Assembly (NCBI GenBank): GCA_003001975.1 | Contig: PVUG01000005.1 | Coordinates: forward strand, 186,001 to 250,000 | Length of the DNA stretch: 64,000 nucleotides | DNA from: Martelella mediterranea | GTDB lineage: Bacteria; Pseudomonadota; Alphaproteobacteria; Rhizobiales; Rhizobiaceae | Direction of reading: 5' to 3' | In this document: one piece after another, positions 25,132 through 35,733 of the stretch | Layout of the letters: every line of letters starts with the position of its first letter | Position numbering within the stretch: the stretch's first letter is position 1 | Made by a program: the position numbers and the translations under genes | Notes under the pieces: model-generated | Databases searched by the model: none | The model's input: only the letters and a program-made list of their open reading frames with translations | Told to the model about the DNA's origin: nothing

Positions 25132-26208
25132 TTAGCGGTTCGCCGAATAGGTGAAGGCGGTCTGCAGCGCGAACATCACCCGGTCGAGGAAGAAGCCTAT
25201 CAGGCCGATGGTGATCACCGCGACCATGATGCGGGCAAGCGAATCCGACGAACCGTTCTGGAACTCGTCCCAGACGAATTTGCCGAGGCCGGGGTTCTGC
25301 GCCAGCATTTCCGCGGCAATCAGCACCATCCAGCCCACACCGAGCGAAAGCCGCATGCCGGTGAAGATCAGCGGCAGCGAGGATGGCAGGACCAGCTTGC
25401 GGATCGTCGTCCAGGTGGAAAGTTGCAGCACCTTGCCGACATTGACGAGATCGCGGTCGATCGAGGCGACGCCAAGGGCGGTGTTGATGATCGTCGGCCA
25501 GATGGAACAGAGCGTCACCGTGACGGCGGAAATCACCATGGATTTCGGCAGGAGATCGCTCGGGTTCTGGTAAAGGGCTGCCACCACCATGGTGACGATC
25601 GGCAGCCAGGCGAGCGGCGAGACCGGCTTGAACAGCTGGATCAGCGGATTGATCGCACCCTCGAAGGTTTTCGACAACCCGCAGGCAATGCCGACGGGAA
25701 CCGCGATCACCGTGCCAATGAAGAAGCCGAGCGCCACCGTCATCAGCGAGGTCCAGATCTGGTCGAAATAGGTCGGCTTGCCGGTATAGGGCCGCACCTT
25801 GACGCGGTCGGCATAGCCCTCGGCGATCAGCATCTGGTTGCGCTCGTCCTGCCGGGCGTAAAATTCCTCGGCCTTCTGCCGCTCGGCGAAATGATCGTCC
25901 GTCAGCACCTCGGCCTGATGGAACACCGCCGCCGGGCCGGGAATGGCGCCGAGCGAGGTCTCGACCTTCGGCGCGAAATAGGCCCAGGCCGCGAGGAAGG
26001 CGAGGATACCGATGAGCGGCACCAGCAGCATCTGCTTCAGATCCGCCCATTGCTCCGAAGGCGTGTCGCCGGCGGCAAGCTTCAGCAGCGGCACGACGAA
26101 GCCGAGGCCGAAGGGGCCGAGCACCTTACCCGCCCGGTTGATCCGGGCGATGCGCCGTTCACGCCGCACCGCAATCTCGGGATCGATCATGTCTGTCGCG
26201 ATCGTCAT
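25132..26208 (-). CDS. nrtB: Nitrate ABC transporter permease
   Basis: 358 residues. A long N-terminal extension (about 1-150, with one or two membrane helices) precedes the BPD_transp_1 core, which contains [15 protein letters not shown] and the EAA-like loop [20 protein letters not shown]. This matches the NrtB/NasE group of nitrate permeases in the inner membrane. It ends 8 bp before the ATPase gene. Confidence 0.93.
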   Translation of the reverse strand: MTIATDMIDPEIAVRRERRIARINRAGKVLGPFGLGFVVPLLKLAAGDTPSEQWADLKQMLLVPLIGILAFLAAWAYFAPKVETSLGAIPGPAAVFHQAEVLTDDHFAERQKAEEFYARQDERNQMLIAEGYADRVKVRPYTGKPTYFDQIWTSLMTVALGFFIGTVIAVPVGIACGLSKTFEGAINPLIQLFKPVSPLAWLPIVTMVVAALYQNPSDLLPKSMVISAVTVTLCSIWPTIINTALGVASIDRDLVNVGKVLQLSTWTTIRKLVLPSSLPLIFTGMRLSLGVGWMVLIAAEMLAQNPGLGKFVWDEFQNGSSDSLARIMVAVITIGLIGFFLDRVMFALQTAFTYSANR

Positions 26209-26241
26209 GATGTCTCTGCCTTCCGTTGGTTTCAGCGGTGC

Positions 26242-27615
26242 TCAGCGGCCGGCGATCTTGTTGCCGTCCACGATCTCGTCGCCCTTCAGGCCGATCGGGA
26301 AGCTGTCGAGATAGGCGTTCGGATGGCGACCGTCATAGGTCACGCCGTCGATGAATTCGCTGGTGGCTGGCTTGTAGCCGTCGGTGTCGAAGGGGAAGTC
26401 GGCTTCCGTGGCATGGCCCTCGTCGATCAGCTGCCGGGCGGCTTCCAGGTAGATGTCGGGGCGGTAGACCTCGCTTGCGACATTGGCATACCAGTCATCG
26501 GCCTTCGGCTCGGCGATCTGACCCCAGCGACGCATCTGGGTGAGATACCAGATGGCGTCGGAATAATAGGGATAGGTGGCATAGTGGCGGAAGAAGACGT
26601 TGAAGTCTGCGGCCGGGCGCGTGTCGCCCTTTTCATACTCGAACGTGCCGGTCATCGAATTGGCGATCACCTCGGCATCGGCCCCGACATATTCCGGCCG
26701 CGACAGGATCTCGACCGCCTCTTCGCGGTTGGCATTGTCGTTCTCGTCCAGCCACATGGCGGCGCGGATCAGCGCCTTGGTCAGCCCCAGCGTCGTCTGC
26801 GGGTATTTCTGCGTGAATTCCTCGGTCAGGCCGAACACCTTTTCCGGATTGTTCTTCCAGATATCGTAATCGGTGACGACCGGCACGCCGATGCCCTTGA
26901 ACACGGCCGCCTGGTTCCACGGCTCGCCGACGCAATAGCCCTCGATCGTGCCCGCCTCCATCGTCGCCGGCATCTGCGGCGGCGGGGTGACGGAAAGCAG
27001 CGCATCGGCCTGGATCTGGCCGGAAATATCGCCGGGCGAATAATAGCCGGGATTGATGCCGCCGGCCGCCAGCCAGTAGCGCAACTCGTAATTATGGGTG
27101 GAGACCGGGAAGACCATACCCATCTTGAACGGTTTGCCCTCGGCCCGGTAGGCCTCGACCACCGGCTTCAGCGCATCGGCCTTGATCGGGTGTTGCGGGT
27201 TGCCATCGCGACCTGCAGGAATGTTCTCCTTCATCTGGTCCCAGACCGCATTGGAAACCGTGATCGCATTGCCGTTCAGATCCATCGAGAACGGCGTGAC
27301 GATATGCGCCTCGGTGCCATAGCCGATGGTGGCCGCCAGCGGCTGGCCGGCCAGCATATGCGCGCCGTCGAGCTCGCCGGTGATCACCCGGTCGAGCAGG
27401 ACCTTCCAGTTCGCCTGCGCCTCGAGCGTCACGTAGAGGCCCTCATCCTCGAAGAAATGCATCTCCTTGGCGATCGCCAGCGGCGCCATGTCCGTCAGCT
27501 TGATGAAGCCGATGGTGAGTTCGTCCTTCTCCGGAAACAGCATTTCGGCATGGGCGCCCGCGGCCGTGACGGCGAACGAACAGAGCATGGTGACGGAGCA
27601 AAGGAAATGGCGCAT
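26242..27615 (-). CDS. nrtA: Nitrate-binding protein of the ABC transporter
   Basis: 457 residues. A signal peptide ([23 protein letters not shown]) targets it to the periplasm. The mature part follows the NrtA/CmpA pattern: [35 protein letters not shown], and [14 protein letters not shown]. It binds nitrate and delivers it to NrtB. CTGGAGG precedes the ATG. The gene is preceded by an attenuator-like leader (27653-27733), so expression probably depends on NasT antitermination. Confidence 0.94.
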   Translation of the reverse strand: MRHFLCSVTMLCSFAVTAAGAHAEMLFPEKDELTIGFIKLTDMAPLAIAKEMHFFEDEGLYVTLEAQANWKVLLDRVITGELDGAHMLAGQPLAATIGYGTEAHIVTPFSMDLNGNAITVSNAVWDQMKENIPAGRDGNPQHPIKADALKPVVEAYRAEGKPFKMGMVFPVSTHNYELRYWLAAGGINPGYYSPGDISGQIQADALLSVTPPPQMPATMEAGTIEGYCVGEPWNQAAVFKGIGVPVVTDYDIWKNNPEKVFGLTEEFTQKYPQTTLGLTKALIRAAMWLDENDNANREEAVEILSRPEYVGADAEVIANSMTGTFEYEKGDTRPAADFNVFFRHYATYPYYSDAIWYLTQMRRWGQIAEPKADDWYANVASEVYRPDIYLEAARQLIDEGHATEADFPFDTDGYKPATSEFIDGVTYDGRHPNAYLDSFPIGLKGDEIVDGNKIAGR

Positions 27616-27652
27616 GGCGTCCTCCAGATGGATCGGGAATGTCGGAAAAACG

Positions 27653-27733
27653 AAAAAAGCCGCCTAACGGTCCTCGGGCCAGTTCTGGCTCGAATGCGTT
27701 GGCGGCGTTGCCTGGCACCCTCCATTGGGCGCC
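27653..27733 (-). promoter_or_regulatory. NasT-type antitermination leader of the nrt-nir operon
   Basis: On the minus strand a hairpin GGCGCCC / GGGTGCC encloses the hexaloop AATGGA (27714-27733), with A at loop position 1 and G at position 4, the ANTAR-target pattern. It is followed by an intrinsic terminator: GCCGCC-AACG (27697-27706) pairs with CGTT-A-GGCGGC (27659-27668), then six T (27653-27658). Inside the terminator loop a second hairpin GCC-AGAACT-GGC forms another hexaloop (A1 kept, A instead of G at 4). nrtA starts 38 bases later. Confidence 0.8.
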
Positions 27734-27894
27734 GAATTCTTGAGACTTATGGAAACACACTATGTCGCTTCAGACAAGCGGCATCAGCAGATTTTTGCAT
27801 AAAAAATATCTTCAGCAGAATATTGCCTATATTTTATGCACTTGCATTCGAGAAGAGCATACTGAGGTCTCGGCTAAATAAACCCCACCCTACC

Positions 27895-28220
27895 CATACC
27901 GTGTCATCCTCGGGCTTGACCCGAGGATCCAGGCCGTACGGAAAACGGCAGAAAACGTTCATGAATTCAATCGATTGAATCGCCTGGATGCTCGGGTCAA
28001 GCCCGAGCATGACGCAGGTGGAGGGGTAGAATGGCCAGCAAGGAAACACGACAGATGGCTAAACCGGACAACAGTGGGCTTGTCCCAAGGATCTAACCAC
28101 AGTTCCGCACGAACGGCGTAGGCATTTCATAATAGACTGTATTCAAACAGACTTTTTATCCGACTAGCCTGTCGCATTGAGACGTGCCTAGATGCTCGGG
28201 GCAGGCCCAAGCATGAAGAC
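27895..28220. repeat. RIME-like palindromic repeats between nasS and nrtA
   Basis: CCTCGGGCTTGACCCGAGG (27909-27927) is a near-perfect palindrome. A second, inverted element (CTGGATGCTCGGGTCAAG, then CCCGAGCATGACG) occurs at 27982-28014. A degenerate third and fourth copy lie near 28067-28095 and 28188-28215 (GATGCTCGGGGCAGGCCC). Such mosaics are typical of the small palindromic intergenic elements of Rhizobiaceae. The whole nasS-nrtA gap of about 640 bp otherwise holds only the nrtA leader and promoter. Confidence 0.75.
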
Positions 28221-28252
28221 GAAGTGTGGCGCGGGCTTTGTCAGCAGCGTGC

Positions 28253-29473
28253 TCAGATCGCCGCCCTCTGCTGTGCGATATAGGCGCCCACCTGATCGGG
28301 GTCGAATATCTGCCCGTCGAAAAAGCCATCGGGGCCGAGAATGAGGCCACCGGCGCTCGCCCCCACGGGCGTCGGCACCTTGAGCGCGCCTTCCACCTTC
28401 AGGCTTGCGCCCGGCAGCGGTGTATGCAGTGGCTGCAACGCCTTGCGATAAATGTCCGGCCGATAGCTCTTTTTCGCGATCTCGGCATTTTCGGCGGAAT
28501 GATCGCAAAGCCCCCAGCGCACGAGTTGGCTGTAGAACCAGAGCGCATGGCTCTGCCAGGGGAAGGTCGCGGCCTTGGCGGAGGTCAGGAAGAAATCCTC
28601 GACCGCGCGGTCCGCCGTTTCGCTGATCGCGACCGTGCCGGAAAGCAGCGGCTGCAGCACCGCGGCATCGACATTGAGGTGATGCGGTTCGGAGAGGATT
28701 GCCGCCAGTTCGCCATGGTTTTCGGGCCTGGCCGACCATGCCGACGCCCGGTAGAGGCTGCGCAGCAGCGCCGCCACGGTCTCCTCGTTTTGGACGGCAA
28801 AATCGGCCGGCAGGGCCAGCACCTTCTCCGGGCTGGACCGCCAGATCTTCGCCTTGACGGTGACGATCCGCGCCGCGCCGCGCCGCGCGGCGATCGTGTT
28901 CCACGGCTCGCCGGCGCAATAGCCATCGATCCGCCCGGCCTCGATCGCGTCCGGCATGAAGGGCGGTGGCAGCACCACGATTTCGATATCGCGGTCGGGA
29001 TCGATGCCATTGGCCGCGAGCCAGTAGCGCAGTTCGAGATTGTGCCCGGAAAACACGTAGACAACGCCGAAGCGAAGCGGCGGCAGGCCCTTCGAGCGAC
29101 GTGACGCGATCACCCGCTTCAGTGCGGCCCCCGCTCTGGCGGGATCGAGGTCGCTTTCATCGCCCTCCGCTTCCATCGCCGCGCCAAGGGCCGCCGACAC
29201 CGTCACCGCATTGCCGCCAAGCCCGAGCGCGATCGGCGCCACAAGTTTCGGCGACAGCGGAAACAGGCCGAGATTAGCCGCGATCGGCATCGGCGCCAGC
29301 ACATGAGCGGCCTGCAGGCTGCCGACGGCCAGCCGGTCGCGGATCGCGCTCCACGAGGTTTCGCGCGTCAGGCGGACATCCAGCCCCTCCTCGACGAAAA
29401 ACCCTCTCGCCTCGGCGGCCAGAACGATGGCGCTGTCGAGGAGCGGCACAAATCCGATTGAAAGGTCCTGCAT
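28253..29473 (-). CDS. nasS: Nitrate sensor NasS (NrtA-like, cytoplasmic)
   Basis: 406 residues related to NrtA but without a signal peptide, as expected for NasS: it starts MQDLSIGFVPLLDSAIVLA, with LQAAHVLAPMPIAANLG and IDGYCAGEPWNTIA. In the known mechanism NasS sequesters NasT and releases it when nitrate or nitrite binds. Here it lies 2 bp after nasT, so the pair is co-translated at a fixed ratio. The gene order nasT-nasS is the reverse of the more common nasS-nasT. Confidence 0.92.
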   Translation of the reverse strand: MQDLSIGFVPLLDSAIVLAAEARGFFVEEGLDVRLTRETSWSAIRDRLAVGSLQAAHVLAPMPIAANLGLFPLSPKLVAPIALGLGGNAVTVSAALGAAMEAEGDESDLDPARAGAALKRVIASRRSKGLPPLRFGVVYVFSGHNLELRYWLAANGIDPDRDIEIVVLPPPFMPDAIEAGRIDGYCAGEPWNTIAARRGAARIVTVKAKIWRSSPEKVLALPADFAVQNEETVAALLRSLYRASAWSARPENHGELAAILSEPHHLNVDAAVLQPLLSGTVAISETADRAVEDFFLTSAKAATFPWQSHALWFYSQLVRWGLCDHSAENAEIAKKSYRPDIYRKALQPLHTPLPGASLKVEGALKVPTPVGASAGGLILGPDGFFDGQIFDPDQVGAYIAQQRAAI

Positions 29474-29475
29474 CT

Positions 29476-30066
29476 CTATCTCTCCAGCATCTCGAACGTC
29501 ATGATCAGGCTCTGTGCCACGTCGACAATCTTGCGGTTCTGGTCCATCGCCGTGCGCCGCAGCAGCGCATAGGCCTTTTCCTCGTCCATGCCGCGCGATT
29601 TCATCAGCAAGGCCTTGGCGCGGTCGACAACCTTGCGGTTTTCAAGCTGGCTCTTCGCCGCCTCCAGCTCCTGCGCCATACGCGAAAACGCGTTGAAACG
29701 GGAAATCGCCATGTCGAGGATGGGCTTCACCCGCTCCTGTTTCAGCCCGTCAACGACGTAAGCCGAAACCCCTGCATCAACTGCCGCATGGATCATGTCG
29801 GTATCGGATCGGTCGACGAACATGGCGATCGGCTTCTTCACCGACCGCGACAGCAGGAACAGACTTTCGAGCATATCGCGGTTGGGGTTTTCGATATCGA
29901 TCACGATCACGTCCGGCGCCTGCCGTTCGATGATACGGGCGACGCCGACCAGTTCCTCCACGACGGTGACATTCCGGTGGCCGGCCTTGAGCAGGCCCTC
30001 CTTGATAATGGCGGCGCGGATCGCGTTTTCATCGATGACAAGGATCGCCAGATCGCTGTTATTCAT
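29476..30066 (-). CDS. nasT: ANTAR-type antiterminator NasT
   Basis: 196 residues. The N-terminal receiver-like domain reads LAILVIDENAIRAAIIKEGLL. The C-terminal ANTAR RNA-binding domain contains KVVDRAKALLMKSRGMDEEKAYALLRR, here cited as its two parts KVVDRAKALLMKSRGM and DEEKAYALLRRTAM. It binds paired hexaloop hairpins in leader RNA and prevents terminator formation. Two such leaders are seen nearby, before nrtA and before nasA. It lies 30 bp after the nasA fusion gene on the same strand. Confidence 0.94.
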   Translation of the reverse strand: MNNSDLAILVIDENAIRAAIIKEGLLKAGHRNVTVVEELVGVARIIERQAPDVIVIDIENPNRDMLESLFLLSRSVKKPIAMFVDRSDTDMIHAAVDAGVSAYVVDGLKQERVKPILDMAISRFNAFSRMAQELEAAKSQLENRKVVDRAKALLMKSRGMDEEKAYALLRRTAMDQNRKIVDVAQSLIMTFEMLER

Positions 30067-30096
30067 TGTTAGGTCAGGACCTTCCGCATCAAACCT

Positions 30097-33000
30097 TCAA
30101 TAGACGTCACGCATATAACGTTTTTCCCGTGCGAGCATGTCAACGTAGCGCTCCGCCGCCTCGCGCGATAGACCGCCATGCGTCGCGGCAATGGCCTTGA
30201 GCGCGGCATCAACATCTTTCGCCATCCGGCTGGCATCGCCGCAGACATAGAAATAGGCGCCATCCTGCAGCCACTCCCAGAGCTTTCGCCCCTGTTCGAC
30301 CATCCGGTTCTGGACATAAATCTTCTCAGGCTGGTCCCGCGAAAAGGCCGCATCGAACCGTCCCAGAAAGCCGTTCTTCTGCCAGCGTTCCATCTCGTCG
30401 CGATAGTAGAATCCGCTTTCCCGGTTCTGCTCTCCGAAGAACAACCAGTTCGAGCCATTCGCGCCTTCCGCTTCGCGATCCTGCAGAAATGCACGGAAGG
30501 GGGCAATGCCTGTGCCCGGACCAACCATGATCGCAGGCGCGGCAGGATCGGCGGGCGGACGGAAATGCGCCTGTTTCTTCACCGAGATTCCGATCGGGAC
30601 ACCGCCTGCCCTGTCCGCCAGAAAGGACGAGGCAACGCCCTTGCGAGCGCGGCCATGGCGAGCATGGCGCAACACCGAGACGGTCAGGTGGATTTCGTCC
30701 GGCTTGACCTTCGGGCTTGAGGCGATGGAGTAAAGCCGCGGCTTGAGCTTTTTCAGATGCGAGCAGAATTCCTGTCCATCCGCCGGCTTCGGCGCCATGG
30801 CCAGGATATCGGCAATCTGCCGGCCCCAGAGCCAGTCATTGATAGTTTTCCGATCAGCCTCGCCAGCCAGCCTCTTCAGCGTTTCATGCCCGCTGTACTG
30901 CGCCCACCATGTGAGAAATTCATGCGTTGGTCGGGCAACCTCGAAGTGATCGCGCAAGGCCTCGCCAATGCCGATGTCGTGTCCGTTCAAGCCGGAAATC
31001 GGCTTGTCGGCCGGAAGTTGCAGATAGGACAGGATTTCATCGACCAGTTCCGGACAGTTGCGCGGCATGATGGAGAGCGCATCGCCCGCCTCGTAAGGCA
31101 TCGGCTCGTCGGTCCGGAATCCGAACTGACGCACCTCCTTTGCACTACCCTCACCGCTCAACAGCCGGTTGGAGCTGAGTCGGGCGGAAATGGTTTGCCG
31201 GGTGTTTCTTGCCGTCGTATGCGCCGCAGTGCCCGACGAAGGCGCTTCCTTTGTTCCAGCCCCGGACAGGACGGACAGTGCAGCGGCAACCGCGTCTCCT
31301 TCCTCGCCCGCATCCAGCGTGCGACAATCAGCCAGGCGCTGCGCGCCAAGACTTTCAAGCCGTGCATCGAGCTTTCGGCCAAAGCCGCAAAACTGGTCGT
31401 AGGAACTGTCGCCAAGCGCGATCACCGCATAGGAGAGCCCTTCGATCTGCTCCGCCTTTGACAGCGCGGACCAGAAGCCGACCGCATGATCGGGAGGATC
31501 GCCATCGCCGCAAGTGCTGACGATGAAAATCGCCATATTCTCGGTCTCAAGATCATCCATGCCGATGTCATCGAGCGAACGCGGCTCGGCACTGAACCCC
31601 TTCTCGCCAAGCGCATCGCAAACCTCGGAAGCCAGCATTTCCGCCGTGCCTGTTTGAGAGGCGTAGAAGACGCCGACTTTCTGACCCGTCTTTGTTTCAT
31701 CCGAGTTCCCTTCAGCAGCAAAAACCCCGGCCATCAGGCCTTCCACCATGGCCCTTGCTTCGGCCGGAATCGGCGCCTCCGTCGGAAGCACCGGCGCTGC
31801 TCGCCCCTCCCATTGCCCGGTATTCAAACCAAGAAGAAAACCACCGAGCCATTGGCGCGCCGTGTCGTCCAGTTTCGGCAGGGAATCTGCATCAACGCCC
31901 AGCTTGACACCGGCTGCGGCAAGCGCCGGGCTCAACCGGTCCACTGCCGCCGACTCCGGGAGAGCCGGCTTTTCCGGCTCTTTTGACGCCGCGACGCGTG
32001 CGAGAGAGACCGCCGTTACCTTGAACTCCGGCTGGAGCGATATCGGATCGACGGCATTGCCGGTGACGGCATTGACCGCCAATTGCTCGCCGAACAGATC
32101 ATTCCAATGGAAGGGCGCGAACACAACGCCGGGCGCTACCCTGTCGGTGACCAGCGCCGGCAGCACCGCTTCGCCGTGGCGTGAGGTCAGCGCGACCCGA
32201 TCGTTCTCGCCGATTTCAAGCGCAGCCGCATCGGACAGGTTGATCTCGACGAACGGCGCGGAATTGAGCTTGTTCAGCCGGGCGACCTTGCCGGTCTTGG
32301 TCATGGTGTGCCACTGGTGCTGAAGCCTGCCAGTGTTGAGAATGAAGGGATAATCGTCACCCGGCAATTCCCCCGGTCCGGCATGGGCGCGCGGCCAGAA
32401 TTTCGCCCGGCCGCTTTCGGTGGCGAACCTCAGTCCCGCGTCAGGTACGCGGTAGCGGATCGGATTGCGCGTGGCTTCTCCACTCTCAGATGCCGGCCAC
32501 TGGATGCAGCCCTCGCGCAGACGTTCATGCGTGACGCCGGAAATGTCATAACCGGTCGCGGGATTGGAAAACTGTCGGATTTCGTCGAATACGTCTGCCG
32601 CGCGCTCATAGCTGAAGGCATCTTCATAGCCCATGGCGCAAGCCACTTTCGCGATGATCTGCCAGTCCGGCAGAGCCTCGCCCGGCGCCCTCGCTGCCGC
32701 CGCTGTCAGCGCCATATTGCGCTCGGAATTGACCATGACACCGTCGGCTTCGAAGGAGACCGCCGCCGGCAAAAGGACATCGGCATAGGGCGTGGTCTCG
32801 GTTTCGGCAAAGGCATCCTGCACCGCCACGAATTCGGCGCTCTCTAGCGCTGCCGTCACCGTCCTGCGGTTGACGACGCTGGCCGCCGGATTGGTGCAGA
32901 TGATCCAGACGGCCTTGATTGCGCCAGCCTTCATCGCCTCGAACATGGCAATGGTGCCGGTTCCTTCCTCGGCGCGGATGCTACCGGGCGCAATGCCCCA

Positions 33001-34098
33001 GCGATCTTCGCAAAACCGCCGGTCGGCATCCGCCAGTGCTGAGCGCTGCCCCGGAAGCCCCGGTCCCATATAGCCCATCTCGCGCCCGCCCATGGCATTC
33101 GGCTGGCCGGTCAGCGAGAATGGCCCGCTGCCGGGACGACAGATCTTTCCAGTGGCAAGATGTAGGTTGCAGATCGCATTGGTGTTGAACGTGCCCTGAA
33201 CCGACTGATTGAGCCCCATGGTCCACAACGTCATAAACTCGTCAGCGGCCAGCACGAGCTCGGCGGCGGCCTTGATGCTCTCGACCGTCAGGCCGGTAAT
33301 CGCCGCCACGCGTTCCGGCGGATAGTCGGCGAGAAAGGCTGGCATATCGGCCCAGCCGTCGGTATGAGCCTCGATAAAGGCTTGATCGATGCCGCCGGCC
33401 TCGACAATCAGGTGCAGGATGCCGTTGAGGAGCGCGAGATCGGTTCCGGGTTTCGGCGCGAGATACAAATCAGCCTTTTCTGCGGTGGCTGTGCGGCGTG
33501 GATCGATGACAATCAGCTTCGCGCCCTGCTTGACCCGGTCCATCATCCTTAGAAACAGGATCGGGTGGCAGTCGGCCATGTTCGAGCCAATCACCAAAAA
33601 CAGATCGGCCTTCTCGATATCGTCATAGGACCCCGGCGGGGCATCCGCGCCCAGAGACAACTTGTAGCCGGAACCCGCGCTGGCCATGCAAAGCCGTGAA
33701 TTGGACTCGATATGGCGCGTGCGTAAAAACCCCTTGGCGAGTTTGTTGGCGAGATACTGCGCCTCCATCGACATCTGACCGGAGACATAAAGCGCAACCG
33801 CGTCCGGCCCGTGTTCATCGGCAATGGAGCGCAGCCTTCTGGCCGTTTCGGCAATCGCCGCATCGACGGCTACGGCTTCCGGCGCAACGCCCTCACCCCG
33901 GACGAGCGCGTGTTCGAGGCGGCCAGGCGCAGCAATCGCCTCATGCGCGGTCTTGCCCTTGGTGCAGAGCCGCCCGCGATTGGCCGGATGGTCCCTGTCG
34001 CCCGAAAGCCGGACGATCCGACTATCCTCGACGTCGAGCACGACACCGCAGCCGACGCCGCAATAGGGGCATACGCTTTTGACCGTCTCTACAGCCAT
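30097..34098 (-). CDS. nasA: Assimilatory nitrate reductase fused to a CysJ-like flavoprotein
   Basis: About 1333 residues. The N-terminal 730 or so form a NasA/NarB molybdopterin reductase with a [4Fe-4S] motif ([10 protein letters not shown], then GRLCTKGK). The C-terminal part is sulfite-reductase-alpha-like: flavodoxin domain ([20 protein letters not shown] near 806), FAD domain ([10 protein letters not shown]) and NADPH domain ([29 protein letters not shown]). It should pass electrons from NADPH through FMN/FAD to the molybdenum site without a separate NasC or ferredoxin. ATG 34098 is chosen because GGAGG lies six bases upstream; ATG 34104 abuts it. Confidence 0.93.
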   Translation of the reverse strand: MAVETVKSVCPYCGVGCGVVLDVEDSRIVRLSGDRDHPANRGRLCTKGKTAHEAIAAPGRLEHALVRGEGVAPEAVAVDAAIAETARRLRSIADEHGPDAVALYVSGQMSMEAQYLANKLAKGFLRTRHIESNSRLCMASAGSGYKLSLGADAPPGSYDDIEKADLFLVIGSNMADCHPILFLRMMDRVKQGAKLIVIDPRRTATAEKADLYLAPKPGTDLALLNGILHLIVEAGGIDQAFIEAHTDGWADMPAFLADYPPERVAAITGLTVESIKAAAELVLAADEFMTLWTMGLNQSVQGTFNTNAICNLHLATGKICRPGSGPFSLTGQPNAMGGREMGYMGPGLPGQRSALADADRRFCEDRWGIAPGSIRAEEGTGTIAMFEAMKAGAIKAVWIICTNPAASVVNRRTVTAALESAEFVAVQDAFAETETTPYADVLLPAAVSFEADGVMVNSERNMALTAAAARAPGEALPDWQIIAKVACAMGYEDAFSYERAADVFDEIRQFSNPATGYDISGVTHERLREGCIQWPASESGEATRNPIRYRVPDAGLRFATESGRAKFWPRAHAGPGELPGDDYPFILNTGRLQHQWHTMTKTGKVARLNKLNSAPFVEINLSDAAALEIGENDRVALTSRHGEAVLPALVTDRVAPGVVFAPFHWNDLFGEQLAVNAVTGNAVDPISLQPEFKVTAVSLARVAASKEPEKPALPESAAVDRLSPALAAAGVKLGVDADSLPKLDDTARQWLGGFLLGLNTGQWEGRAAPVLPTEAPIPAEARAMVEGLMAGVFAAEGNSDETKTGQKVGVFYASQTGTAEMLASEVCDALGEKGFSAEPRSLDDIGMDDLETENMAIFIVSTCGDGDPPDHAVGFWSALSKAEQIEGLSYAVIALGDSSYDQFCGFGRKLDARLESLGAQRLADCRTLDAGEEGDAVAAALSVLSGAGTKEAPSSGTAAHTTARNTRQTISARLSSNRLLSGEGSAKEVRQFGFRTDEPMPYEAGDALSIMPRNCPELVDEILSYLQLPADKPISGLNGHDIGIGEALRDHFEVARPTHEFLTWWAQYSGHETLKRLAGEADRKTINDWLWGRQIADILAMAPKPADGQEFCSHLKKLKPRLYSIASSPKVKPDEIHLTVSVLRHARHGRARKGVASSFLADRAGGVPIGISVKKQAHFRPPADPAAPAIMVGPGTGIAPFRAFLQDREAEGANGSNWLFFGEQNRESGFYYRDEMERWQKNGFLGRFDAAFSRDQPEKIYVQNRMVEQGRKLWEWLQDGAYFYVCGDASRMAKDVDAALKAIAATHGGLSREAAERYVDMLAREKRYMRDVY

Positions 34099-34210
34099 CG
34101 CCATCCTCCGTTCTTGAGAATGCTACGGCTTGATAGGGCATGGAAATGACGCGCAGAATTGATCATCCGCCGGGGTGGCATCGGCTTTCCTCGCTGTCTA
34201 AGATGAAAAC

Positions 34211-34299
34211 AAAAAAGCCGCGGCATCGTTCGAAGCGTTCCCTTTCAGGAAACGGTTCTCAGATCCGCAGCTTTGCGATGGAATGCCCGCCATTGGACA
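34211..34299 (-). promoter_or_regulatory. NasT-type antitermination leader of nasA
   Basis: On the minus strand TGTCC / GGGCA encloses the hexaloop AATGGC (34284-34299), with A1 and G4. An intrinsic terminator follows: AAGCTGCGG (34265-34273) pairs over nine bases with CCGCGGCTT (34215-34223), and the T run ends at 34211. A nested hairpin (GTTTCC / GGGAAC) lies in the loop. The architecture parallels the nrtA leader and nasA begins about 110 bases downstream. Confidence 0.72.
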
Positions 34300-34382
34300 T
34301 TGATGCATCAACGATAGTCCGACACGCGGCGACTTTCAAGCCCGACTGAAGCATCGGGACATCACACGGAGGAAACAGCGCG

Positions 34383-34910
34383 ATGCCGGTAAAGATCAAA
34401 CGGGTCTACGACGAACCCGACAACGCGGACGGCCTGCGCATTCTCGTTGACCGACTCTGGCCGCGCGGCCTTGCAAAAGACAAGGCCCGCGTTGACCTCT
34501 GGGCAAAGGATGTCGCTCCGTCAAACGAATTGCGCAAATGGTTCGCGCACCGGGAGGACCGGTGGGCGGCGTTTCAGCAGCGCTATCGCGCGGAGCTTGC
34601 GGAAAACGCCGCACTTGATGAGCTGTGCGCTGAAAGCGAGAAAAACACCGTCACATTGCTGTATGGCGCTCGCGACCACCGCATCAACCATGCGCGCGTG
34701 CTGGCGGCCGTTATCACGGAAAGAAGCTGTCGTCGAGACGAGGTGGATCGGCCGGAAGAGATCGCGGTGGAAGTCTCCTCGCCGCCCTGTTTTCTGCACG
34801 AGCTCGACGCGTCCTGGCGCGGAACAGAAGACGGGGACGACACCGGCGCGCCCTTAGATCACGAGACTGATGGCAAGCCTTCGACCTCCAGGTCCGGCCG
34901 CTCTCGATAG
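34383..34910 (+). CDS. DUF488 (YeaO-like) protein with a C-terminal extension
   Basis: 175 residues. The first 115 match DUF488: IKRVYDEPDNADGLRILVDR, then LWPRGLAKDKA, WFAHREDRWAAFQQRY and TLLYGARDHRINHA. The family is usually about 115-125 residues, so the last 55 (from about 34725) are an extra, low-complexity, acidic-to-basic tail that may reflect a frameshift past the old stop. Function of DUF488 is unknown. GGAGG precedes the ATG. The gene converges on the DUF6522 gene, four bases from its stop. Confidence 0.8.
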   Translation: MPVKIKRVYDEPDNADGLRILVDRLWPRGLAKDKARVDLWAKDVAPSNELRKWFAHREDRWAAFQQRYRAELAENAALDELCAESEKNTVTLLYGARDHRINHARVLAAVITERSCRRDEVDRPEEIAVEVSSPPCFLHELDASWRGTEDGDDTGAPLDHETDGKPSTSRSGRSR

Positions 34911-34913
34911 CGC

Positions 34914-35204
34914 TTACGGCGAACGCCCGCCAGACGAGACGATGCTGAACTCGTCGCCTGCGATCATGCCATCCTGACGCACGGTCAGTCGCCAGCGGCG
35001 GTTGCCAATGCGAAAGGAGAGACGCCAGCACCCTGCGTCTTCGCCGTCACCTTGCTCCACCGAAGATCGCACCAGCCCGCGCGCCGTCATCGCGTGCAGC
35101 TCGTCGACACTGATACCGAAGCGACGGGCAAGCCTCTCCGCGCTGATTTCGAACTGGCCGTCCGCATTGCGCTCGATGAACGCCTCCGTTTCCCGCGCAT
35201 TCAT
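34914..35204 (-). CDS. DUF6522-family small protein
   Basis: 96 residues with FEISAERLARRFGISVDELH, a helical N terminus, and a beta-rich C terminus (CWRLSFRIGNRRWRLTVRQ) that fit the DUF6522 family. These proteins often accompany denitrification and nitrate-respiration genes; the role is unknown. ATGA overlap with the truncated haemoglobin gene (35201-35204) shows they are co-translated. It is the last gene of the long leftward nar block. Confidence 0.75.
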   Translation of the reverse strand: MNARETEAFIERNADGQFEISAERLARRFGISVDELHAMTARGLVRSSVEQGDGEDAGCWRLSFRIGNRRWRLTVRQDGMIAGDEFSIVSSGGRSP

Positions 35205-35704
35205 AATAGCTCTCCGTTTCCCACGTGTTTTGCCGTTCGGGCAAGATCAGTGCGCGCAATCGGGCACAGCCCGGTCGTGTCCTCACCTCGATGAAAGCCG
35301 ATCGCCAACCGGAAGGAATGGGCAATGCGCAAGGCCCGATCGAGAAACAGTGCCGCAATTTCTTTCGGACAGAACGCGCCGACGGTTTCGGCAAAAAGCT
35401 GCAGCCAACGCTCGAAATGCCGCTTTTCGAGCTCGGGGATTGCAAGATGCGGCGGCAGCGGCCGCCCCTGATAACGCGACGTGCGCAACAGCGTCGCCGA
35501 CCAGAAATCACACATCCGCTCAAGATGGCGCGGCCAGTCATCGGCGGCGATGCGGCTGGTGAACACCGGCCCGAGAAGTTGATCCGCGCGGATCCGGTCG
35601 TAAAAGCCATGCACTACGGCCCGGATCATCGCCTCGTCCAGAACCTCGGGAAGCGGCTTGCCATCGATGATCACCGTGCGCTCCGGCGCGGATCGTCCTC
35701 TCAT
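35201..35704 (-). CDS. Group III truncated haemoglobin
   Basis: 167 residues. The globin core includes AVVHGFYDRIRADQLLGPVF, WPRHLERMCDFWSATLLRTSRYQG and HFERWLQLFAETV, the typical pattern of group III (trHbP-type) truncated globins. These bind O2 or NO; in nitrate-respiring bacteria an NO-detoxifying or electron-transfer role is plausible. ATG 35704 is preceded by AAGGAG, which selects it over an earlier start at 35731. It lies 29 bp after mog. Confidence 0.88.
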   Translation of the reverse strand: MRGRSAPERTVIIDGKPLPEVLDEAMIRAVVHGFYDRIRADQLLGPVFTSRIAADDWPRHLERMCDFWSATLLRTSRYQGRPLPPHLAIPELEKRHFERWLQLFAETVGAFCPKEIAALFLDRALRIAHSFRLAIGFHRGEDTTGLCPIARTDLARTAKHVGNGELL

Positions 35705-35733
35705 GTCTGAAACTCCTTCTCGAATGCCCAATT

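Noticed and set aside
34140-34349. A short rightward frame upstream of the DUF488 gene.
   Set aside because: It lies over the hairpin and terminator leader of nasA, and its composition shows no coding signal.
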